From NCBI GenBank assembly GCA_013287095.1, contig JABDEJ010000063.1, positions 1 through 12,637 on the forward strand: a DNA stretch of 12,637 bases, given 5' to 3'. This document shows, one piece after another, positions 6,158 through 12,637 of this stretch. The stretch is from Bacteroidota bacterium (GTDB lineage Bacteria; Bacteroidota; Bacteroidia; CAILMK01). The notes below the pieces were generated by a model. It was not told the origin of the DNA. It searched no databases and was given only the letters and a program-made list of their open reading frames with translations. Each line of letters starts with the position of its first letter. Position 1 is the stretch's first letter. Made by a program: the position numbers and the translations under genes.

Positions 6158-6604
6158 ATGCCACAGTCCATTTATCAAATACTTTTGGCAGATGATGATG
6201 AAATTGACCGCATGTTTTTCAAAGATGCAATCAATGAATTAAATATAGAATGCAATCTTATGACTGTCAATGATGGCATGGAACTTATGAATTTCCTTAC
6301 CAGCGATGGTGTCGAATTACCATATTTGCTTTTTTTGGATATCAACATGCCCAGAAAGAATGGTATGAAAGCCCTGCAGGAAATTAGGGGCAACGAAAAA
6401 TTAAAAGACCTTTCGGTTGTTATGTATTCTACATCTAATGCCAACAGAGATATTGAGGAAGCTTTTATAAAAGGAGCTAATGGGTATATTATAAAACCAG
6501 GTGATTTTGAGATACTGAAAAAAATTATTGAGAAGGCAATTTCAAGTAACTGGCAAATTAAGTTGCCCGGTTTAAATAGGGGGAATTTTGTACTAACTGT
6601 CTAA
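6158..6604 (+). CDS. Single-domain response regulator, Rcp1 type (second copy)
   Basis: The 148 residues form a lone receiver domain: acid cluster Asp12-14 in 'LLADDDEIDR', phospho-acceptor Asp61 in 'LFLDINMPRKNG', Ser91/Thr92 in 'YSTSN', conserved Lys113 in 'IIKPGDFEILKK'. All catalytic positions are present, so it should be phosphorylatable. It aligns without gaps to the receiver at 3909-4355 with 97 of 148 identical residues, including an identical 'LLFLDINMPRKNGMKAL' core; differences cluster at the N terminus, around residues 48-53, 78-81 and 129-137. It is probably co-transcribed with the small HTH gene upstream. Its 3' end converges with the receiver-kinase gene, 45 bases apart. The nearby kinases are candidate phosphodonors, by proximity only. 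Confidence 0.92.
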   Translation: MPQSIYQILLADDDEIDRMFFKDAINELNIECNLMTVNDGMELMNFLTSDGVELPYLLFLDINMPRKNGMKALQEIRGNEKLKDLSVVMYSTSNANRDIEEAFIKGANGYIIKPGDFEILKKIIEKAISSNWQIKLPGLNRGNFVLTV

Positions 6605-6649
6605 CTATAAAAATTATACACATTTATATTTGCCTTTGGGAATACTTTT

Positions 6650-7915
6650 TCAATTCAGACCCTGACGCATAACATGTGTTATTTCCTCGGGTAAAAAAAT
6701 ATTAAAAGTAGAGCCGATACCAGGTTTCCCTTCTGCCGTGATTATCCCATTATGGTTTTGAATAATCTTTTTGCAGATGGCCAATCCTATACCAGTGCCC
6801 GAATATTCACTTTTTTCATGCAGTCGTTGGAATAGATCAAAAATATTATTTGCATATTTCTGATCAAAGCCAATACCGTTGTCCGTTACCGAGATTCTAT
6901 GATAATTCTTGTCAGCCCCGTTTACAATACCCGGAACCTCATTTGATTTGACTATTTTAGTGCCTATTTGTATTACAGGTACGACATTCTCTCTCGAATA
7001 TTTTAATGAATTCCCAATAAGGTTTACAAATAATTGTTGAAATTGAAGGTTTAAAAGATTTAGGGTTGGCAATGAGGCGTAATTAATAACGGCTTTTTTT
7101 TCTTCAATTGAAAGGGATAATTCAAGGATTGCATTTTCAAGCACTTCTTTTAGATCTACTTGCTCGAAAACCTGGTCAGTAGTATTGGTCTTTGAATACA
7201 TGAGCAGGTTATCAATAAAACTGCGCATCCGATCGGCGGAATGTTTCATTTTCATGAAATAGTCCTTACCGGTTTCGGATAGATGATTTACCTCCATTTT
7301 TTCAATACGCGATATAAAAGTCTGTATTTTTCGAAGAGGTTCCTGGAGGTCATGAGATGCTATAAAGGCAAAACTGTCGAGGTCTTTATTGGCAGCTTCA
7401 AGTTTGTCAATATTCTGGAGCAACATCAGGTTTAGTTCTTTCACGTTGTCCTCTGAAACAGTGCGTTCTTTGATCTCATTTTCAAGACTTTTATTAATGG
7501 CTATCAGCTTTTGTTCCTGTAAGGCTAATTGATGATTTTTTTGGTACAATTCAATAAAAATGGTCACTTTAGCCCTTAATATATCTGGGTTGATGGGTTT
7601 ATAAATATAGTCAACTGCACCGGCCCTGGAACTCTTAAATATATTTTCTTCGTCATAACTATAGGCGGTAATGAAGATGATCGGGATATGCCTTAGTTTT
7701 TCACGAGCATATATAAGGGAAGCTGTTTCAAAGCCATTAAGATTAGGCATTTTTACATCCATCAGAATAAGGGCAAAATCAATTTCCCCCAATAAGATTT
7801 TAAGTGCCTGCGCCCCTGAATTAGCTTTTATGAACTGGTAACCATCTGGTTGCAATATGCTTTCAATCGAGATTAGATTATCATCTCGATCATCTACTAA
7901 TAATATTTTTGCCAT
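6650..7915 (-). CDS. Receiver-histidine kinase (N-terminal receiver)
   Basis: The protein has 421 residues and no membrane segment, so it should be cytoplasmic. Residues 1-120 are a receiver with Asp8/Asp9, phospho-acceptor Asp53 in 'ILMDVKMPNLNG', Thr83 and Lys106. A coiled-coil linker follows (about 122-180, 'LALQEQKLIAINKSLENEIKERT'). The kinase core has His188 in 'SHDLQEPLRKI', N-box Asn302 in 'NLIGNSLKYS', G1 'DNGIGF' (Asp345) and G2 'GTGIGLAI' (373-380). The H-box form 'SHDLQEPLR' is common in phytochrome-like and Bacteroidota cytoplasmic kinases, which often pair with Rcp1-type receivers. It is the second gene of an operon, 8 bases after the HAMP-array kinase, so it may take phosphate from that protein on its receiver, which would then set its kinase activity. 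The order of events is inference. Confidence 0.93.
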   Translation of the reverse strand: MAKILLVDDRDDNLISIESILQPDGYQFIKANSGAQALKILLGEIDFALILMDVKMPNLNGFETASLIYAREKLRHIPIIFITAYSYDEENIFKSSRAGAVDYIYKPINPDILRAKVTIFIELYQKNHQLALQEQKLIAINKSLENEIKERTVSEDNVKELNLMLLQNIDKLEAANKDLDSFAFIASHDLQEPLRKIQTFISRIEKMEVNHLSETGKDYFMKMKHSADRMRSFIDNLLMYSKTNTTDQVFEQVDLKEVLENAILELSLSIEEKKAVINYASLPTLNLLNLQFQQLFVNLIGNSLKYSRENVVPVIQIGTKIVKSNEVPGIVNGADKNYHRISVTDNGIGFDQKYANNIFDLFQRLHEKSEYSGTGIGLAICKKIIQNHNGIITAEGKPGIGSTFNIFLPEEITHVMRQGLN

Positions 7916-7926
7916 TTAATATCCTA
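7916..7926 (-). promoter_or_regulatory. Shine-Dalgarno site overlapping the upstream stop codon
   Basis: The minus strand reads TAGGATATTAA then ATG. The stop TAG of the HAMP-array kinase (7924-7926) shares bases with an AGGA element (7922-7925), six bases before the ATG of the receiver-kinase. This supports the start at 7915 and close translational linkage of the two kinases. A clear Shine-Dalgarno site stands out here, as most genes in this window lack one. Confidence 0.6.
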
Positions 7927-10900
7927 TTTATAAAACCACATGCGCATCAGTGACAGAAGCTGATCTATTTTAAGAGGCTTCGTAATATAATCTGATGCGC
8001 CTGCTTCGATACATTTCTGCCTGTCGCCTTTCATCGCTTTTGCCGTAATGGCGATAATTGGAAGCAGGTTGTTTTTATGTTCACGCCTTATTTTCTGGGT
8101 TGTTTCATAACCGTCCATTTCAGGCATCATAATATCCATTAACACCATCTCAATATCTTTGTTTTCGCTAAGCAGATTGATGGCTTCCTTACCGCTTTCG
8201 GCTGTTATGACATTTATATTGTACCGCTCGAAAACCGTGGTAAGTGCAAACAGGTTGCGAACGTCGTCATCCACAACAAGGATATTTTTTCCTGTAAGGA
8301 TGTCTTCTTTTTTGCGGATGCCTTCGATGATTTTTAATTTTTCAGGGGCGAGATTTTTATGATTAATGTGTAACTGAAGCACCGTTTCTTCCATTAAATG
8401 CTCAAGTGAGTTAACTCCTTTGAGAATAATAGAGCTTGAAATGCGGTTCAGATAACTCAATTCACTTTTTGTAAAATCTCTCCCCGAATAAACGATGACT
8501 GAGGTAAATCCCTTCTTTACCTTTCCCACTTCATCAATCAGGTCTGTGCCTGAGATATCTGGTAATGTATAGTCGAGGATAATACAGTCATAATCATTTT
8601 TTGCAAGCAGTTTTAATGCCTGTTTGCCTGTGCTTGCTATATTGATCTTGATTTGGGTATCCTTCAGAATTTTTGCAATCTGGGATGATTCTATTTGATT
8701 GTCTTCTACAATCAGGACATTTTTCACTTTTTTATTGTTAAAGGAGATGATATCGCTGAACAGATCATTCAAAGCTTCCACTTCCAATGGTTTTAAATGG
8801 AAACTGCGCGCTCCTCGCTTCATTGCCAGGGCCTGGTTTTCTTCTCCTGAAACAAGGTGAATAGGTATATGCCTGTAATTAAGGTCATTCCTCAAAAGAT
8901 CAAGTACTTTCCAACCGTTTGTTTCAGGTAATTTTACATCCAGGGTAATAGCAATAGGTGAAAACCGTGTAATGAAATCAAATACTTCGAGGTAGCTTAC
9001 TGCCACCACACCCTTTAATCCCACCATATGCGCTTTTTCAATCAGGATTCTTGCGAAACGCAAGTCATCCTCAACAATAAGTACAACTTTATCAGTGGTC
9101 TGGATATTACTTCGATCATCTCCAGTTTCATTGATCATCTCATTCACCACGCTCATTTGAGTTTCAATACCTGTATTTGTGATATGCATGGTATTTAAAA
9201 GATTCTCTATATCTGGGTCGTCTGTAAGTTGTTTAGAACTTTCACCTACCTCAATTTTTTGTTTTGGAAGTACTACTGCACCGGCATTTTCAACTGGCAG
9301 GAACAATGTAAAAGTACTTCCACTATTCAGCTCACTTTCAAGCTCTATGGTGCCACCAAGCAGGTCAGCCAAACCACGACTGATGGATAAACCAAGGCCT
9401 GTTCCGCCATACTTACGGCTGGTAGAACCTTCAGCCTGCTGGAATGCTTCAAAGATGATATTTTGTTTTTCCTGTGGTATTCCGATCCCCGTATCACTGA
9501 TTGCAAAGGCAACCACTTTGGTAGCGTTTTCCAGGGTCGAATTGATTCCTTTCCATGGCTTGGTTACTTCAGAAATCTTTAAGTTTACCTCACCTTTTTC
9601 GGTAAACTTAAATGAGTTCGACAAAAGATTTTTTAATATCTGGTTTAGTCGTTGCAAATCCGTCTCCATTTCCTGCGGCAATGATGGATCTATTTCAATT
9701 ACAAAGCGCAAATGGCGTGCTTCTGCAATTGGCTTAAAAGTCGTTTCTGCAAAAGCGGCCACCTCAGAGAAATGAACCTTTGAAATATTGGCAGAAATAA
9801 AACCGGATTCTATTTTTGAAAGATCAAGAATGTCATTAATGAGTTGCACAAGGTCATCTCCGCAAGAGTGTATTGTTTTGGCGTAGCGGATCTGTCTTTC
9901 ATTAAGGTTCCCTTCAGAATTTTCATATAATTGTTGTGCAAGAATGAGCAAACTGTTCAGTGGCGTCCGTAGCTCATGAGACATATTGGCCAAAAATTCA
10001 GATTTGTACTTTGAGGTAAGCGTAAGCTGCTCGGCCTTTTCTTCCAATGATTTACGGGCCACTTCCACCTCCCTGTTTTTTACTTCCACTTCATCTTTTT
10101 GTTTTACAAGCAATAACGCCTTATCCTGGAGTTCATCGTTGGTTCTCTTAAGTTCTTCCTGCTGAATTTTTAACTCACCCGCCAGGGATTGTGACTGGGC
10201 AAGCAGTTCTTCAGTACGTGAACTGGTTTCGATGGTATTCAACACAATCCCGATACTCTTGGTCAATTGCCCCAGAAGCTCCAGGTGTGCCCCGCTAAAT
10301 ACATCCAGGGATGCCAACTCGATAACGGCCTTTACGTTATTTTCAAATAAAACAGGCAGTACAATCAGGTTCGCAGGAATCGCTCTGCCAAGCCCGGAAT
10401 TTATTTTGATATAACCTCTTGGAACAGTGGAAAGAAGAATCTTTTCCTTTTCCAATGCACATTGCCCGACAAGTCCTTCACCCATGGCAAACTCTTGCGG
10501 AACATTTTTTTCTTCTTTATAGGCATAAGCGGCAGAAAGCTTTAAGGTTATATTTTCAACTTCTTCATCCTGGTGCAAAATATAGATAGCTCCATAATGG
10601 GCATTTACAACCTGTGCAAGCTCGGACAGGATTCGCTTTGTTACTGTATTCAGATCTTTCTGGCCTTGAAGCATTTGGGTGAACTTGGCTAGATTTGATT
10701 TAAGCCAGTCCTGTTCCTGGTTTATTAAAGTTGTTTCTTTCAGGTTAGCAATCATTTGGTTGATGGTATCTTTCAAGGCTTCGACCTCGCCTTTAGCTTC
10801 CACCCTGATCGTTCTGGTCAAGTCTCCTTTGGTCACTGCGGATGCTACCTCAGAAATAGAACGTACCTGAGTGGTGAGGTTTTGAGCCAACTGGTTTACG

Positions 10901-12637
10901 TTTTCAGTCAGGTTCTTCCATATACCGGATGCCCCCGGTACATTGGCCTGTCCACCAAGTTTCCCATCAACACCCACTTCCCGTGCTACAGTAGTCGTCT
11001 GGTCGGCGAACACAGCAAGAGTTTCGATCATTTCATTTATAGTATCCGTCAATTGTGCTACTTCGCCTTTGGCATTGATAGACAATTTCTGCCTAAGGTT
11101 TCCTGTAGCCACAGATGTAACTACTTTCGCAATACCGCGTACCTGTATGGTAAGGTTGGATGCCATCATGTTTACAGAGTCTGTCAAGTCTTTCCAGGTA
11201 CCTGCTACACCTTTTACTTCAGCCTGCCCACCAAGTTTCCCATCTGTACCAACTTCACGGGCTACACGTGTCACTTCAAATGCAAAAGAGTTCAATTGTT
11301 CCACCATCGTATTAATGGTGTTTTTCAGGTCAAGGATTTCACCTTTCACGTCAATTGCAACTGTTTTTGAAAGGTCCCCACTGGCTACTGCTTTTGTTAC
11401 CTGGGCAATATTCCGGACCTGTGCGGTAAGGTTACCTGTCATCTGGTTTACAGAGTCTGTAAGGTCTTTCCATGTGCCTGCAACGCCTGGCACAAATGCC
11501 TGCCCACCAAGTTTACCGTCCGTACCTACTTCACGAGCAACACGGGTTACTTCAGAAGCAAAGGCACGCAGCTGGTCAACCATGGTATTCAGGGTTTCTT
11601 TTAGTTGCAGAATTTCTCCGCGAACATCAACAGTGATTTTTTTTGACATATCTCCGTTTGCAACAGCGATTGCCACATCAGCAATGTTACGTACCTGGGC
11701 CGTAAGATTTCCTGCCATCTGGTTTACTGAGTCTGTCAAGTCTTTCCAGGTACCAGCCACACCAGGTACATTTGCCTGTCCGCCGAGTTTGCCTTCTGTA
11801 CCAACTTCCCTGGCCACACGCGTTACTTCGGAAGCAAAACCACGCAGCTGGTCCACCATGGTATTGATGGTATTTTTAAGCTCGAGGATTTCTCCTTTTA
11901 CATCCACTCCAATTTTACGGCTTAGGTCTCCATTGGCTACAGCCGTAGTTACTTCCGCGATATTCCGCACTTGTGAAGTAAGGTTACTTGCCATTTTATT
12001 CACACTATCTGTAAGGTCTTTCCATGTTCCTCCTACACCCGGCACATCAGCCTGTCCACCAAGCTGACCTTCAGAACCTACTTCTCGTGCAACCCGTGTT
12101 ACTTCAGAACCGAATGAATTCAATTGGTCAACCATCGTGTTGATGGTATTTTTCAACTCTAATATTTCTCCTTTTACGTCAACTGTGATTTTTAGAGACA
12201 AGTCGCCTTTCGCAACCGCGGTAGTTACCTCGGCAATATTCCGTACTTGTGCTGTAAGATTACTACCCATCTGGTTAACCGAATCTGTAAGGTCTTTCCA
12301 TACACCACCTACTCCTTCCACGTTTGCCTGCCCGCCGAGTTTCCCATCAGTACCCACTTCCCGTGCCACACGGGTTACTTCAGAGGCAAAACCACGAAGC
12401 TGATCGACCATCGTATTGATTGTGTTTTTAAGCTCCAGGATTTCTCCTTTTACATCCACTCCAATTTTTCGGCTTAGGTCACCATTGGCCACAGCTGTAG
12501 TTACTTCCGCAATATTCCGCACCTGAGAAGTCAGGTTACTGGCCATTTTATTTACACTATCGGTAAGGTCTTTCCAGGTACCACCTACACCTGTTACTTC
12601 CGCCTGCCCACCCAGTTTGCCTTCTGTTCCAACCTCC
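7924..12637 (-). CDS. HAMP-array hybrid histidine kinase with GAF and three receivers, 5' end missing
   Basis: The frame is open to the window edge; 1570 residues are visible (numbered here from the in-frame Met at 12546, itself internal). Order: part of one HAMP unit; seven units in tandem of 92 residues each (1-92 up to about 553-605, the last lacking its second half); a GAF domain (about 630-775); a coiled coil (775-845); the kinase core with His857 in '[13 protein letters not shown]', N-box '[12 protein letters not shown]' (971-982), G1 'DTGIGI' (Asp1018) and G2 'GGTGLGLSI'; then three receivers with Asp1203 ('[10 protein letters not shown]'), Asp1325 ('[10 protein letters not shown]') and Asp1471 ('[11 protein letters not shown]'). 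Receiver 2 has Lys1376 followed by Gly, not the usual Pro. No membrane segment is visible. The plan resembles fungal group III (Nik1/Os-1) kinases, in which HAMP repeats act as the sensor. Stress or osmotic sensing is only an analogy. It leads an operon with the receiver-kinase. Confidence 0.95.
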   Translation of the reverse strand, partial: EVGTEGKLGGQAEVTGVGGTWKDLTDSVNKMASNLTSQVRNIAEVTTAVANGDLSRKIGVDVKGEILELKNTINTMVDQLRGFASEVTRVAREVGTDGKLGGQANVEGVGGVWKDLTDSVNQMGSNLTAQVRNIAEVTTAVAKGDLSLKITVDVKGEILELKNTINTMVDQLNSFGSEVTRVAREVGSEGQLGGQADVPGVGGTWKDLTDSVNKMASNLTSQVRNIAEVTTAVANGDLSRKIGVDVKGEILELKNTINTMVDQLRGFASEVTRVAREVGTEGKLGGQANVPGVAGTWKDLTDSVNQMAGNLTAQVRNIADVAIAVANGDMSKKITVDVRGEILQLKETLNTMVDQLRAFASEVTRVAREVGTDGKLGGQAFVPGVAGTWKDLTDSVNQMTGNLTAQVRNIAQVTKAVASGDLSKTVAIDVKGEILDLKNTINTMVEQLNSFAFEVTRVAREVGTDGKLGGQAEVKGVAGTWKDLTDSVNMMASNLTIQVRGIAKVVTSVATGNLRQKLSINAKGEVAQLTDTINEMIETLAVFADQTTTVAREVGVDGKLGGQANVPGASGIWKNLTENVNQLAQNLTTQVRSISEVASAVTKGDLTRTIRVEAKGEVEALKDTINQMIANLKETTLINQEQDWLKSNLAKFTQMLQGQKDLNTVTKRILSELAQVVNAHYGAIYILHQDEEVENITLKLSAAYAYKEEKNVPQEFAMGEGLVGQCALEKEKILLSTVPRGYIKINSGLGRAIPANLIVLPVLFENNVKAVIELASLDVFSGAHLELLGQLTKSIGIVLNTIETSSRTEELLAQSQSLAGELKIQQEELKRTNDELQDKALLLVKQKDEVEVKNREVEVARKSLEEKAEQLTLTSKYKSEFLANMSHELRTPLNSLLILAQQLYENSEGNLNERQIRYAKTIHSCGDDLVQLINDILDLSKIESGFISANISKVHFSEVAAFAETTFKPIAEARHLRFVIEIDPSLPQEMETDLQRLNQILKNLLSNSFKFTEKGEVNLKISEVTKPWKGINSTLENATKVVAFAISDTGIGIPQEKQNIIFEAFQQAEGSTSRKYGGTGLGLSISRGLADLLGGTIELESELNSGSTFTLFLPVENAGAVVLPKQKIEVGESSKQLTDDPDIENLLNTMHITNTGIETQMSVVNEMINETGDDRSNIQTTDKVVLIVEDDLRFARILIEKAHMVGLKGVVAVSYLEVFDFITRFSPIAITLDVKLPETNGWKVLDLLRNDLNYRHIPIHLVSGEENQALAMKRGARSFHLKPLEVEALNDLFSDIISFNNKKVKNVLIVEDNQIESSQIAKILKDTQIKINIASTGKQALKLLAKNDYDCIILDYTLPDISGTDLIDEVGKVKKGFTSVIVYSGRDFTKSELSYLNRISSSIILKGVNSLEHLMEETVLQLHINHKNLAPEKLKIIEGIRKKEDILTGKNILVVDDDVRNLFALTTVFERYNINVITAESGKEAINLLSENKDIEMVLMDIMMPEMDGYETTQKIRREHKNNLLPIIAITAKAMKGDRQKCIEAGASDYITKPLKIDQLLSLMRMWFYK
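10732..12637 (-). repeat. Tandem 276-base coding repeats (HAMP units)
   Basis: The kinase gene carries 276-base units, each encoding 92 residues. Full units cover 12271-12546, 11995-12270, 11719-11994, 11443-11718, 11167-11442 and 10891-11166; a shortened seventh runs from 10890 to about 10732, and the end of an earlier unit fills 12547-12637. Each unit holds a HAMP ('[25 protein letters not shown]...') and a linker ('[20 protein letters not shown]...WKDLTDSVN') that in fungal homologues has been described as HAMP-like. Units 1 and 3 differ at only 4 of 92 residues; units 6 and 7, next to the GAF domain, are the most divergent. The repeat is coding, not a mobile or CRISPR array. Confidence 0.93.

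Noticed and set aside
6605..6649. Possible terminator between the convergent receiver and receiver-kinase genes
   Set aside because: The 45 bases are AT-rich but hold no stable inverted repeat that I could find.
10943..12067. A 374-codon open frame on the plus strand, opposite the HAMP array
   Set aside because: It is the antisense of the repeat-coding region; its product is periodic in step with the 276-base units and has no recognisable family. Strong codon conservation on the minus strand explains it.
10732..12637. Long tandem periodicity that could suggest a CRISPR or satellite array
   Set aside because: The period is 276 bases with coding identity in one frame and mostly silent differences; there are no short repeats with unique spacers.

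Overview
The window looks like chromosomal DNA of a Bacteroidota bacterium, probably of the Chitinophagaceae/Sphingobacteriales type. The signs are a type IX secretion (T9SS) sorting domain on a secreted protein, AT-rich intergenic DNA with TAnnTTTG-like promoter elements, few Shine-Dalgarno sites, an AraC regulator of a kind familiar from that phylum, and many two-component proteins with Rcp1-type receivers. No tRNA, rRNA, insertion sequence, phage gene or CRISPR array was seen.

Left part (1-3444): the 3' end of a zinc-dependent phospholipase C family gene (+) converges on a secreted T9SS-sorted protein that starts with TTG (-). Next comes an exported alkaline-phosphatase-superfamily phosphodiesterase/pyrophosphatase (-), an intergenic stretch with a strong hairpin, and a 72-residue protein of unknown function (-). 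This part reads as ordinary export and scavenging functions.

Middle part (3445-6604): a poorly conserved-looking stretch with two small hairpins and a doubtful 66-residue ORF, then a regulatory island. An AraC-type regulator and a single-domain receiver form a likely operon on the minus strand. An XRE-type repressor (-) and a small HTH protein (+) diverge from a region packed with GCTAA half-sites. The HTH gene is followed by a second single-domain receiver that is a close paralogue of the first (97 of 148 residues identical, counted by hand).

Right part (6605-12637): a two-gene minus-strand operon. The upstream gene, cut by the window edge, encodes a very large cytoplasmic-looking hybrid histidine kinase with a tandem HAMP array (seven units plus part of an eighth in view), a GAF domain, a kinase core and three receiver domains. 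This layout recalls fungal group III (Nik1/Os-1) kinases. Eight bases downstream is a receiver-histidine kinase with the receiver at its N terminus. The two kinases and two stand-alone receivers could form one phosphorelay that reaches the nearby transcription factors, but that link is inference from proximity only.
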